From assembly GCA_021769555.1 (NCBI GenBank), contig JAETSR010000001.1, positions 186,001-250,000 on the forward strand: a stretch of DNA of 64,000 nt, written 5' to 3'. The position numbers were made by a program, and so were the translations under genes. The notes under the pieces are model-generated. The model saw only the letters and a program-made list of their open reading frames with translations, was not told the origin of the DNA and did not search any database. Shown in pieces: positions 44,010-52,721 of this stretch. How positions within the stretch are numbered: the first letter of the stretch is position 1; each line of letters opens with the position of its first letter. This DNA comes from Clostridiaceae bacterium (GTDB lineage: Bacteria; Bacillota; Clostridia; Oscillospirales; Acutalibacteraceae).

Positions 44010-44429
44010 ATGCTTACAGGTGAATATCAGCACAGCATGGACCAGAAGGGCCGGGTGACGGTCCCCGCCCGCTTTCGTGAGGAGCTGGGGGAGCGGTTCT
44101 ACGTGATGATAGGCACGGACGGCTGCCTCAACTTACTCTCCGAGGAGCAGATACAGATTGCCACTGAGAAGATTAAGGCCCTGCCCCCAAAGCAAGCGAA
44201 GCTCCTTTTGCGCAAGACCTTCGGCCAGGCGGCAGAGGTGGAGCCGGACAAGCAGGGGAGGATACTCATCCCCGAGCAGCTGAGGAGCTATGCGGGGCTT
44301 TCTAAGGACGTGACCTTAGTGGGCGCCTCCACCAAGGCCGAGCTCTGGGACTCGGAGCGCTGGAAGGCCTATAACGAGGAGCAGAGCCCGGAGGATATTG
44401 AGGAGCTGATGAACCTGCTGACGCTCTGA
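44010..44429 (+). CDS. mraZ: Transcriptional regulator MraZ
   Basis: A 139-residue AbrB/SpoVT-type double-barrel DNA-binding protein that represses its own division operon. Each half has the DxKGRV(T/I)xP pattern: MDQKGRVTVPARFR near residue 10 and PDKQGRILIPEQLR near 85. ATG 44010 follows GGGGGAGAGG and three MraZ boxes; longer in-frame starts lie upstream of the promoter. Confidence 0.96.
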   Translation: MLTGEYQHSMDQKGRVTVPARFREELGERFYVMIGTDGCLNLLSEEQIQIATEKIKALPPKQAKLLLRKTFGQAAEVEPDKQGRILIPEQLRSYAGLSKDVTLVGASTKAELWDSERWKAYNEEQSPEDIEELMNLLTL

Positions 44430-44473
44430 CGGGTAGACATAACTTATTTTAGCACAGGGGAGGGCGGTTTGCA

Positions 44474-45403
44474 ATGGGCTTTGAGCATAAACCGGTCCTC
44501 TTTACGGAAACGGTGGAGTCGCTGAACATCAGGCCCGGGGGCACGTACATAGACGGCACCCTTGGGGGCGGCGGCCACTCGGAGGCAATACTCCGGGCCC
44601 TTGGGGGCTCGGGGAGGCTTATCGGCATAGACCAGGACCCGGACGCCATAAAGGCCGCCGGGGAGCGGCTGGGGGGCTTTGAAAACTTCACGGCGGTGAG
44701 GGGGAACTTCTCCCGGATGGGGGAGCTTATTGCTGGCCTTGGGGTGGATGAGGCGGACGGGGTGCTCCTGGACGTGGGGGTGTCATCCTACCAGCTGGAC
44801 ACTCCGGAGCGGGGGTTTTCATACCACCACGACGCGCCTCTCGATATGCGCATGAGCCGGGAGGGGGTCAGCGCCTACGATTTGGTGAACGGCCTTTCGG
44901 GCCCTGAGCTTGCGGACATCATCTTTAAGTTCGGCGAGGACAGGAGCGCAAGACGGATAGCCCAGGGGATAGTGAGGGCCCGGGAGGCGGGCCCAATCAG
45001 GACCACCGGGGAGCTGAGCGAGATTATAAAGGAATCCGTGCCCGCGGCGGTGAGGCGGGCGGAGGGGCACCCGGCGAGGCGCACCTTCCAAGCCCTGAGG
45101 ATAGCGGTGAACGGGGAGCTTGAGGCCCTTGAGAAGGGGCTTGAGGCGGGGTTCGAGCTTTTGAGGCCCGGGGGACGGCTGGCGGTCATCACCTTCCACT
45201 CTTTGGAGGACAGGCTGGTGAAGGGGCGCATGGCCGGGTACTGCAAGGGCTGCACATGCCCGCCGGACTTCCCGGTGTGCGTGTGCGGGAAGAAGCCCAG
45301 GGGCGAGCTTGTGTACCGCAAGGGGCTCGCGCCCTCCGAGGGGGAGCTTCGGGAGAACCCGAGGGCTCGGAGCGCGCGGCTTAGAGTAATCGAAAAGCTG
45401 TAA
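44474..45403 (+). CDS. rsmH: 16S rRNA (cytosine1402-N4)-methyltransferase
   Basis: A 309-residue rRNA methyltransferase (MraW). GTLGGGGHSEAIL near residues 29-41, DQDPDAIKAA, the LLDVGVSSYQLD motif and ITFHSLEDRLVK are family signatures. GGGGAGGGCGG precedes the ATG. It is second in the dcw cluster as usual. Confidence 0.97.
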   Translation: MGFEHKPVLFTETVESLNIRPGGTYIDGTLGGGGHSEAILRALGGSGRLIGIDQDPDAIKAAGERLGGFENFTAVRGNFSRMGELIAGLGVDEADGVLLDVGVSSYQLDTPERGFSYHHDAPLDMRMSREGVSAYDLVNGLSGPELADIIFKFGEDRSARRIAQGIVRAREAGPIRTTGELSEIIKESVPAAVRRAEGHPARRTFQALRIAVNGELEALEKGLEAGFELLRPGGRLAVITFHSLEDRLVKGRMAGYCKGCTCPPDFPVCVCGKKPRGELVYRKGLAPSEGELRENPRARSARLRVIEKL

Positions 45404-45461
45404 ATTTTGGGTGAGTTTAAAGAAGGCCGGGCCATGGGGGCGCGGCAGGGAGGACGAGTAA

Positions 45462-46052
45462 ATGGCGAATCGGGCGGAGGCTTACGATTTTTCGTACTTT
45501 GAGGACAGGAACGCCGCGGGGGAATATGATACGGCTGAATATGGGGCAGCCGACTACGGGGCAGTCGACTATGGAGTGGTCGACGACTATGCCTATCAGC
45601 CCTATGAGCAGCCGGAGGTCCCGGAGGAGCCTAATATTGTTGAGCTGCCGGAGCGGAGGCCTCAGGCTGAGCCAAGGCGGCGGCCTAAGAGGAGCCTTGC
45701 GAGGATGGCGGGGGCGTGGCTGTGCTTTGGGCTGATATTCACGGCGGTGATGACGGCGGTGTACAGCGAGGTGCAGCTTACTGAGCTGACGGAGAGGATA
45801 AACGAGACGAAGAGCAAGCTTGAGGAAGCGGAGAGCCTTGAGGTGCAGCTGACTATGCAGGCGGCGGCGAAGATGTCGGACGCTGAGGTGGAGAAGTATG
45901 CTACTGAGCAGCTGGGCATGGGGAAGATGGCGGGGTCGCAGGTGGTTTATCTGCATGTGGCCCAGCAGGACCGGGGGACGGTGGTGCAGGAGGCTGGGGA
46001 GAGCTCCTGGTTTGACAGGGTGGTATCCACGGTGCGGGGCTGGTTCGCGTAG
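45462..46052 (+). CDS. ftsL: FtsL/DivIC-like division protein
   Basis: A 196-residue single-pass membrane protein in the ftsL position. The membrane segment is about residues 83-103 (MAGAWLCFGLIFTAVMTAVY), followed by a short leucine-type coiled coil (QLTELTERINETKSKLEEAE) and a conserved-looking YATEQLGMGK region. The cytoplasmic N terminus is long (80 residues) and contains an acidic tyrosine repeat (EYDTAEYGAADYGAVDYG) not usual in FtsL. Assignment rests on size, topology and position between rsmH and the PBP. Confidence 0.8.
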   Translation: MANRAEAYDFSYFEDRNAAGEYDTAEYGAADYGAVDYGVVDDYAYQPYEQPEVPEEPNIVELPERRPQAEPRRRPKRSLARMAGAWLCFGLIFTAVMTAVYSEVQLTELTERINETKSKLEEAESLEVQLTMQAAAKMSDAEVEKYATEQLGMGKMAGSQVVYLHVAQQDRGTVVQEAGESSWFDRVVSTVRGWFA

Positions 46053-46362
46053 CGAAAGCGGCCGGTCCAGCCGGCCTTAGGCTGGCGGGGTTTGGGGCAG
46101 AGCCCCGGGGTCTTGGGCGGGCCTGCGCCTTCGGCGCTATGCCCACCCGCCCACCCTGATTGTTTTTATGGGGGCTCCGCCCCCATGCCCCCGCGGGGCC
46201 ATCGCTTCGCGGCCCCGGCCCAATGGCAGGGCAAGGGAATTGGGCGGCCCCGCCCCATGCCCCCGCAGTAATAACCAAGGCTCATCAAGAATAAAAATGT
46301 AACATCGAGGGCCAATCCCGACTTTGGCTCTCATTTTTGTAAAAACCTTTCGGAGGTCGCGT
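46053..46362 (+). repeat. 310-base gene-free stretch with repeat C copy 2 and GC-rich palindromes
   Basis: Starts with GGCCGGTCCAGCCGGCC TT-AGGCTGGCGGGG at 46061 (family C) and the GGGGC-AGA-GCCCC module. Then follow GGGGGC-TCC-GCCCCC (about 46171-46185), CGGGGCC-N12-GGCCCCG and GGGCGG/CCGCCC-type palindromes to 46265. No ORF with a ribosome binding site is seen. The last 40 bases hold CGGAGGT for the next gene. Confidence 0.7.
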
Positions 46363-48666
46363 ATGGCAAAAGGCACATCAGAAAAAATAAGAAGGAAAGC
46401 CATAACCCTAATGTGCGCCCTGCTGGTAGCAGGCTTCGGCGCGGCGGCAATAAGCCTTGTGCACTGGCAGCTGATAAAGGGCGAGGAGCTGAGCGCAAAG
46501 GCCATGGAGCAGAGCCTTAGGAGCACGGGCCTGCCGGCCATGAGGGGCACCATATACGACGCCACGGGCACAAAGGTCCTGGCCCAGAGCGCGTCCGTGT
46601 GGACCGTGGTCCTTGAGCCCCACTACCTGGCTGAAAACGAGAACCTGAGAAGAACAGTGGCCAACGGCCTTTCTGAAATACTTGAGCTGGACGTCCAGGA
46701 CCTGTACGAGCGCACAGGGGTGGCCGGGTCCTACTACGACGTGATAGCGCGGAAGGTGGAGACGGAGGTCCGGGACAGGATAAATAAATTTATGAGCGAC
46801 AATAAGATAGGCAGCGGCATAAGGCTCATCCCGGACTATAAGCGGTACTACCCCTACGGCACAGTGGCCTCCAATATCCTGGGCTTCACAGGCTCGGACA
46901 ACTCGGGGCTGGAGGGCCTTGAAGCCTACTATGAGGAGGAGCTGTCCGGGAGCGCGGGGAGGCTCATAGCCGCGAAGAACGCCTTTGGCACGGATATGCC
47001 CTTTGAGTACGAGCAGATAGTTGAAGCGGAGAACGGCTATGATTTGGTGCTGACTATCGACGAGACTGTGCAGAGCGTCCTTGAAAAATATCTCGCCGAG
47101 GGCATAGAGAAGTTCAAGATTAAAAACGGCGCCGTGGCGGTGATGATGGACGTGGACACAGGGGGCATTCTCGGCCTTGCAACCCACCCCAACTACGACC
47201 CCAACGACCCCTTCACCATTTTAGACGAAAACCTACTAAAGGAGATAGAGGCCATGCCCGACGGCGAGGAGCGGGACGAGGCCAAGAGCGACGCCAGGTA
47301 TACCCAGTGGAGGAACAAGGCGGTTTCGGACCTCTACTACCCCGGCTCGGTGTACAAGATGTGCACAGGCTCCATGGGCATTGAGGAGGGGGTAATCTCC
47401 GAGGACAGCCTTTATACCTGCACCGGCTCCGAGAAGATAGAGGGCATGAAGGATGCAATACACTGCTGGAACCATGGGGGCCATGGGACCACCACCTTCA
47501 GGGAGGGCCTCTGTAACTCCTGCAACCCCTGGTTCATGCACATAGCGGGGCTGCTGGACGTGGATTTATTCTGCCGCTACAGGGAGGCCTTCGGCTTTGT
47601 GGACAGGACCGGCATAGACCTGCCCGGCGAGGCCCAGAGCCTTCTGCACTCCAAGGAGAATATGGGGGAGGTGGAGCTGAAGATAGAGGCCTTCGGCCAG
47701 AACTTTTCCATAACCCCCATACAGATGATAACCGCCAGCGCGGCCGTTGCCAACGGAGGCTATCTTGTGCGGCCCCATGTGGTGGACAGGATAGTGGATG
47801 AGGACGGAAATATCGTGAAGAACGCCGACAGGAGCTACAGGCGGCAGGTAGTCTCCGAGGAGACCAGCGCCATCTTATGCGACATATTAAGGCAGAACGT
47901 GGCCTCGGGCACGGCCAGGGGCGGCTATGTGTCCGGCTACAGGATATGCGGGAAGACGGGCACATCGGAGAAGGTGGATAAGCATAACCAGGACCTTTTG
48001 GAGGACCCCAACGCCAGGATGACCTATATCGCCTCCTACTGCGGCTTCGCCCCGGCGGAGGACCCCAAATATGCTTTACTGGTGTTCTTCGACGAGCCGG
48101 ACGACTTGGAGAACGGGGGCTATACCGCGGGCAACGCCATTGCCGGGCCCATATTCTCGGCCATCATGCAGGAGCTGCTGCCCTATCTCGGGGTTGAGGT
48201 AAAGTACGACGACGACGAGTACAACGAGCACAGGGATACCGCCGCCCCAAGCGTTGTGGGCATGACAGTAAAGGAGGCCGTGGCCGCCATGCGGGAGGCT
48301 GGCCTTGAGTACGACATCGAGGGCAGCGGCGAGGACGAGGAGGACTGGGACAGGTACAGCATTACCGAGCAGATACCCGAGGGGGGCACGACCGTGCCCC
48401 AGAACGGCAAGGTTGTGCTCTTTACAACCGGCTATAACGTGAACGACGTTATGGTGGAGGTGCCGGACCTGTTCCAGGAGGAAATGATAAACGCCGTATA
48501 TATCGCCGCGGAGCACGATTTGCAGGTTACAATAAACGGCAGCCGGGACGACGACGCGGTGGTGATGATGCAGGGCATACCTGCCGGGGAGAAGGTGAAG
48601 AAGGGCACGGTGATAACCCTGACCTTCGGCAGCAAGGTGAACACGGACATATATACCCCGGAATAA
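46363..48666 (+). CDS. Penicillin-binding protein, FtsI/SpoVD type, with two PASTA domains
   Basis: A 767-residue class B PBP that cross-links septal or spore-cortex peptidoglycan. Short cytoplasmic N terminus, one membrane anchor (about residues 16-38), PBP dimerisation domain (about 55-225), transpeptidase domain with S329-V-Y-K332 (PGSVYKM), SCN near 387 and K531-T-G, then two PASTA domains (about 625-695 and 700-767). The PASTA pair favours SpoVD over FtsI. ATG 46363 lies six bases after CGGAGGT. Confidence 0.93.
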   Translation: MAKGTSEKIRRKAITLMCALLVAGFGAAAISLVHWQLIKGEELSAKAMEQSLRSTGLPAMRGTIYDATGTKVLAQSASVWTVVLEPHYLAENENLRRTVANGLSEILELDVQDLYERTGVAGSYYDVIARKVETEVRDRINKFMSDNKIGSGIRLIPDYKRYYPYGTVASNILGFTGSDNSGLEGLEAYYEEELSGSAGRLIAAKNAFGTDMPFEYEQIVEAENGYDLVLTIDETVQSVLEKYLAEGIEKFKIKNGAVAVMMDVDTGGILGLATHPNYDPNDPFTILDENLLKEIEAMPDGEERDEAKSDARYTQWRNKAVSDLYYPGSVYKMCTGSMGIEEGVISEDSLYTCTGSEKIEGMKDAIHCWNHGGHGTTTFREGLCNSCNPWFMHIAGLLDVDLFCRYREAFGFVDRTGIDLPGEAQSLLHSKENMGEVELKIEAFGQNFSITPIQMITASAAVANGGYLVRPHVVDRIVDEDGNIVKNADRSYRRQVVSEETSAILCDILRQNVASGTARGGYVSGYRICGKTGTSEKVDKHNQDLLEDPNARMTYIASYCGFAPAEDPKYALLVFFDEPDDLENGGYTAGNAIAGPIFSAIMQELLPYLGVEVKYDDDEYNEHRDTAAPSVVGMTVKEAVAAMREAGLEYDIEGSGEDEEDWDRYSITEQIPEGGTTVPQNGKVVLFTTGYNVNDVMVEVPDLFQEEMINAVYIAAEHDLQVTINGSRDDDAVVMMQGIPAGEKVKKGTVITLTFGSKVNTDIYTPE

Positions 48667-48706
48667 GGGGATAAACTAAAAGAGGGGCATTGAGGAGGAA
48701 GCGCAA

Positions 48707-49708
48707 ATGAACAGTACATGGCTCTTGATAACAGCGGTTGCGGGCTTCGGGATTACGGCGGCGCTGGGCTGGCGGGTGATACCCCTGCTGCACAGGCTCA
48801 AGTTCGGCCAGACCATCCGGGAGATAGGCCCCAAGTGGCATAAGAACAAGCAGGGCACGCCCACCATGGGGGGCATAATGTTCATCATAGGCATAACGGC
48901 GGCAGTGCTCATATGCGTGCCCCTGTACTATATGCAGCAGGGCTTTGAGACCCCCCTTATGCTGGGGCGGGTCTTCGGGGGCCTTGGCATGGCCGTGGGC
49001 TTTGGGGCCATAGGCTTTATGGACGACTATATCGGCATAGTGAAGCGCCGGAACCTGGGGCTCACGGAGAAGCAGAAGCTTGTGCTGCAGTTCCTTGTGG
49101 CCGGGGCGTACCTTATCTCAATGAAGCTCTCCGGGGAGGACACGGCCACTGTGATACCCTTTATCGGGAGCATAGACCTGGGGCTTCTGTACTATCCATT
49201 AGCTGCAATACTGATAGTGGGCCTTACGAACGCCGTGAACTTTACAGACGGCATAGACGGCCTGAACGCCTCGGTTACAATGATAGTCCTGGCGGCATTT
49301 ACCATATGCGCGGGGTATCTCTCCATGGCCGGGCTCACGGCACTGGGGGCGGCTTCGGCGGCGGCGTGCCTGGGGTTCCTCCTTTGGAACTTCCACCCGG
49401 CCAAGGTGTTCATGGGGGACACCGGGTCCCTGTTTTTAGGGGGGATGGCGGCGGCCATGGCCTTCGGCCTCGACATGCCCATATTGTTATTACCCCTGGG
49501 GCTCATATACTGGGGGGAGATACTCTCGGTTGTGATACAGGTCACGTACTTCAAGCGCACGGGGGGAAAGCGGCTCTTTAAGATGTCCCCCATACACCAC
49601 CACTTTGAAATGTGCGGCTGGAGCGAGTATAAGATATGCGGGGTCTTCGGGGGCATTACGGTTATAGGCGGCGCTATAGGCGTGCTGGCCGTATTGTACG
49701 GCCTTTGA
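48707..49708 (+). CDS. mraY: Phospho-N-acetylmuramoyl-pentapeptide transferase
   Basis: Makes lipid I at the inner membrane. The 333-residue protein has about ten membrane segments. KWHKNKQGTPTMGG near residues 45-58, GFMDDYIGIVKRRN near 103, NAVNFTDGIDGLNA near 173 and MSPIHHHFE near 293 are invariant family motifs. GAGGAGGAAG precedes the ATG. murD and murE/F, often around it, are missing. Confidence 0.97.
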   Translation: MNSTWLLITAVAGFGITAALGWRVIPLLHRLKFGQTIREIGPKWHKNKQGTPTMGGIMFIIGITAAVLICVPLYYMQQGFETPLMLGRVFGGLGMAVGFGAIGFMDDYIGIVKRRNLGLTEKQKLVLQFLVAGAYLISMKLSGEDTATVIPFIGSIDLGLLYYPLAAILIVGLTNAVNFTDGIDGLNASVTMIVLAAFTICAGYLSMAGLTALGAASAAACLGFLLWNFHPAKVFMGDTGSLFLGGMAAAMAFGLDMPILLLPLGLIYWGEILSVVIQVTYFKRTGGKRLFKMSPIHHHFEMCGWSEYKICGVFGGITVIGGAIGVLAVLYGL

Positions 49709-49728
49709 TTGGACAGAATAGGTAAGGG

Positions 49729-49769
49729 AGAAATATTAAAGAAATATTGAAGAAATATTAAAGAAAGGG
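49729..49769 (+). repeat. Three tandem 11-bp repeats before ftsW
   Basis: AGAAATATTRA is repeated three times head to tail (49729-49739, 49740-49750, 49751-49761), with a partial fourth unit AGAAAGGG that forms the ftsW ribosome binding site. Confidence 0.85.
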
Positions 49770-49779
49770 AGTGCTTATA

Positions 49780-51027
49780 TTGCCAGCAGGAGCAGTACGC
49801 CCGGGGGGGACGGCCAGGGGGCTCAGGCGCGTGCCGGGGAGCGCCCCGGAAGCCCGGCAGGAGGAGCCGAAAAAAAAGGTACGCCGCAGGAAGAAGCACT
49901 ATAAGCTTATCTCCCTGGGGGAGGGGCTGGATATGCCCCTTCTGGTGTTTGTGATGGTGCTGTTAGCCATAGGGCTAGTCATGCTCTTTTCCGCAAGCTA
50001 CGCCGAAAGCTACTACCGGCAAAACGACAGCTACTACTTTATCCTGCGCCAGGGCGGCTTCGCGGCCTTCGGCGTTGCGGCAATGCTCTTTATCTCAACA
50101 GTTGACTACCACTACTACCATAAGGGAAAGATGACCCTCATAGTGGCCGGGGGCACGGTGCTGCTCTTAGCGCTCACCCTTATAATGGGCACCTCCGCGG
50201 ACGAGGCCACCCGCTGGCTGGAGTTCGGCCCGGTGCGCCTGCAGCCCTCGGAGGTGGCAAAATTTGCCATCATCCTTCTGTTCGCGGACTTTGTCTCCCG
50301 CTGGGAGGATAAGATGGACACATTCACATACGGGGTGCTCCCCTTCGGCCTGGTGCTGGCCCTGTTCGCGGGGCTGGTTATGGCCGAGCACCACCTCTCG
50401 GGCACGCTGATAATCGGCATGCTGGGAATGATGATGATGTTCGTGGGCGGCACAAGGCTCAGGTGGCTGGGGCTGATACTGCTTTGCGCGGGGGTGGTCG
50501 TGTACCTCTACATGAACCGCGGGGGCGAGGACAGCGAGGCCTATCAGATGAGCCGCATTGAGGTGTGGCTGAACCCCTTCGAGGAAAACGACGAGACCTG
50601 GCAGACCCGCCAGTCCCTGTACGCCATAGGCTCCGGGGGGGTGTTCGGAGTGGGGCTGGGGCAGTCGCGGCAGAAGTATATGTACCTGCCCAAGCCTCAG
50701 AACGACTTTATCTTCGCCATAGTCTGCGAGGAGCTGGGGCTTGTGGGGGCGATGGTCATCATGATACTCTTTGCGCTGCTGGTGTGGCGGGGGGTGCATA
50801 TTGCGCTCAATGCCAAGGATACCTTTGGGAAAATGCTGGGACTGGGGCTGACGTTTCAGATTGGACTGCAGGCGGCGCTGAATATCTGCGTGGTGACGAA
50901 TACGGTGCCGAATACGGGCATAAGCCTGCCGTTTTTCAGCTATGGTGGCACGGCGCTCTTAATGCTGCTGGGAGAGATGGGGATATTGTTAAACATTTCG
51001 CGCAGCGCAAATGTTGAAAAAACTTGA
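49780..51027 (+). CDS. ftsW: Septal peptidoglycan polymerase FtsW (SEDS family)
   Basis: A 415-residue SEDS glycosyltransferase with a basic cytoplasmic N terminus of about 45 residues (EPKKKVRRRKKHYK) and about ten membrane segments. ATRWLEFGPVRLQPSEVAKFA contains the SEDS signature, and LPFFSYGGTALLMLLGEMGILLNI is the conserved end. I favour TTG 49780, eight bases after AAAGGGAG; GTG 49771 adds three residues but is too close to that site. Partner PBP and MraY are encoded just upstream. Confidence 0.95.
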   Translation: MPAGAVRPGGTARGLRRVPGSAPEARQEEPKKKVRRRKKHYKLISLGEGLDMPLLVFVMVLLAIGLVMLFSASYAESYYRQNDSYYFILRQGGFAAFGVAAMLFISTVDYHYYHKGKMTLIVAGGTVLLLALTLIMGTSADEATRWLEFGPVRLQPSEVAKFAIILLFADFVSRWEDKMDTFTYGVLPFGLVLALFAGLVMAEHHLSGTLIIGMLGMMMMFVGGTRLRWLGLILLCAGVVVYLYMNRGGEDSEAYQMSRIEVWLNPFEENDETWQTRQSLYAIGSGGVFGVGLGQSRQKYMYLPKPQNDFIFAIVCEELGLVGAMVIMILFALLVWRGVHIALNAKDTFGKMLGLGLTFQIGLQAALNICVVTNTVPNTGISLPFFSYGGTALLMLLGEMGILLNISRSANVEKT

Positions 51028-51080
51028 CCGGTCCAGCGGGTCTTACGCTGGCGAGGGGTCTGGGGGCGAGGAGCCCCCAG
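51025..51080 (+). repeat. Intergenic repeat family C, copy 3
   Basis: TGACCGGTCCAGCGGGTCTT then ACGCTGGCGAGGGG and TGGGGGC-GAGGA-GCCCCCA. The first 35 bases equal those at 34966. Again the opening TGA is the stop codon of the upstream gene, here ftsW. Confidence 0.85.
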
Positions 51081-51095
51081 GAAGGGGGACAAAGA

Positions 51096-52223
51096 ATGAG
51101 AATACTTTTCACCGGCGGGGGAACCGCCGGGCATATCAATCCCGCACTGGCGGTAGCCGGCTACATGCGGGAGCAGGAGCCGGGCACGGAGATACTGTAC
51201 GTAGGAAACCGGGGCGGCATGGAGGAGCGGCTGGTGCCCAAGGCGGGCTATGACATGGCCTTTATCACTATCTCCGGCTTCCAGCGAAAGCTGTCTTTTA
51301 AGAACATCATGAAGAACGTGCGCACAGTGGAGCGGATTTTCACCGCCTCAGTGGAGACTAAAAAGATAATAAAAAACTTCGCCCCGGACGTGTGCGTGGG
51401 CACAGGGGGCTATGTGAGCGGCCCGGTGATACGTGAGGCGGCAAAGCTTGGGGTGCCCTGCGTGGTGCACGAGTCCAACGCCTACCCGGGGGTGACTACA
51501 AAGCTCCTTTCAAAGCAGGTGCACACGGTAATGCTGGCCGTGCCGGACGCGAAGAAGTACTTCGACGAGGGCGTGCGCACGGTGGTGACAGGGAACCCCA
51601 TAAGGGGGGAGGTGCTGAGCATGGGCAGGGAGGAAGCCCGGCGGGAGCTGGGATTAGACGAGCGGCCCATGGTGCTCTCCTTCGGGGGGAGCCTGGGCGC
51701 GGCGGCCCTGAACCGGGCGGCGGCCTATATGCTCGCCGAGAGCGGGAAGGAGGGGAAATACCAGCATATCCACGGCTACGGCCAGCACGACCCCATGTTC
51801 CTTGACGAGCTCATAGAGTACGGCCTTGACCTGGATAAGAACCCTCAAATAAGGGTGCTCCCGTACATCGACAATATGCCCACCTGCCTTGCCGCCGCGG
51901 ACCTGGTGATAAGCCGGGCGGGGGCAATGACCCTCTCGGAGATTGAGGCCAAGGGCAAGGCAAGCATACTCATACCCTCCCCCAACGTGGCCGAGAACCA
52001 CCAGTTCCATAACGCCATGGCTTTGGTGCGCCGGGAGGCCGGGGAGATAATCGAGGAAAAGGACCTCACAGGGGAGGCCCTTTGGAAGAAGGCAAAGAAG
52101 CTGCTCTCGGACCCGGATAGGCTCAGACGGCTTGGGGAGAACGCCTCAAAAATGGATATTCTGGACGCTAACAAGAGGATATACAATGTGATAAAAGAGG
52201 CCTATGAATCGGGGAGGAAGTGA
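51096..52223 (+). CDS. murG: UDP-GlcNAc:lipid I N-acetylglucosaminyltransferase
   Basis: Adds GlcNAc to lipid I to make lipid II at the inner membrane face. The 375-residue GT28 enzyme has GGGTAGHINPALA at residues 7-19, HESNAYPGVTTK near 128, SFGGSLGAAALN near 195 and SRAGAMTLSEIEAKGKASILIPSP in the donor-binding lobe. ATG 51096 follows GAAGGGGGA; an in-frame start at 51024 lies in repeat C3. Confidence 0.97.
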   Translation: MRILFTGGGTAGHINPALAVAGYMREQEPGTEILYVGNRGGMEERLVPKAGYDMAFITISGFQRKLSFKNIMKNVRTVERIFTASVETKKIIKNFAPDVCVGTGGYVSGPVIREAAKLGVPCVVHESNAYPGVTTKLLSKQVHTVMLAVPDAKKYFDEGVRTVVTGNPIRGEVLSMGREEARRELGLDERPMVLSFGGSLGAAALNRAAAYMLAESGKEGKYQHIHGYGQHDPMFLDELIEYGLDLDKNPQIRVLPYIDNMPTCLAAADLVISRAGAMTLSEIEAKGKASILIPSPNVAENHQFHNAMALVRREAGEIIEEKDLTGEALWKKAKKLLSDPDRLRRLGENASKMDILDANKRIYNVIKEAYESGRK

Positions 52224-52225
52224 AA

Positions 52226-52675
52226 ATGGGCTATGAGATAGTGCTGCTCAGGGAGCGCCCGGAGCTTGTGCCCGGGGCGGCTAAGTGGTTTTCCCACTGC
52301 TTCGGCATACCTGAGGGGGAATACTTAAAGAGCATGGAGGAAATGCTTGAGGGCAGGAAACCTGTACCCCAGTGGTACGTCGCTGTGGACGGCGAAAATA
52401 TTCTCGGGGGCATGGGGGTTATTGAGAACGATTTTCACAACAGGCCGGATTTGTCCCCAAACGTGTGCGCGGTGTACACGGACGAGCCCTACAGGGGGCG
52501 GGGGATTGCAGGGGCGCTCCTAGAGACGGTCTGTGAGGACATGGACAAGCTCGGGATAGACACCCTGTACCTTGTGACGGACCACGACTCATTTTATGAG
52601 CGGTACGGCTGGGAGTTTTACTGCATGGTGGAGCAGGAGGACGGGCCGGGGAGGATGTATATTCACAAAAAATAA
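52226..52675 (+). CDS. GNAT-family N-acetyltransferase
   Basis: A 149-residue GNAT with the acetyl-CoA loop YRGRGIAGALLETVCEDM near residues 89-106 and the YGWEFY end typical of the group. ATG 52226, eight bases after GGGGAGGA; GTG 52220 is too close to that site. It is inserted between murG and murA; the acceptor is unknown. Confidence 0.88.
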   Translation: MGYEIVLLRERPELVPGAAKWFSHCFGIPEGEYLKSMEEMLEGRKPVPQWYVAVDGENILGGMGVIENDFHNRPDLSPNVCAVYTDEPYRGRGIAGALLETVCEDMDKLGIDTLYLVTDHDSFYERYGWEFYCMVEQEDGPGRMYIHKK

Positions 52676-52721
52676 GGGGCTTCATAAGATATCATAGCCA
52701 ACATAATCGAGGTGTTATCTT

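Noticed and set aside
49729..49769. Tandem repeats as a CRISPR or replication iteron array
   Set aside because: Units are only 11 bases, without spacers, cas genes or replication genes.
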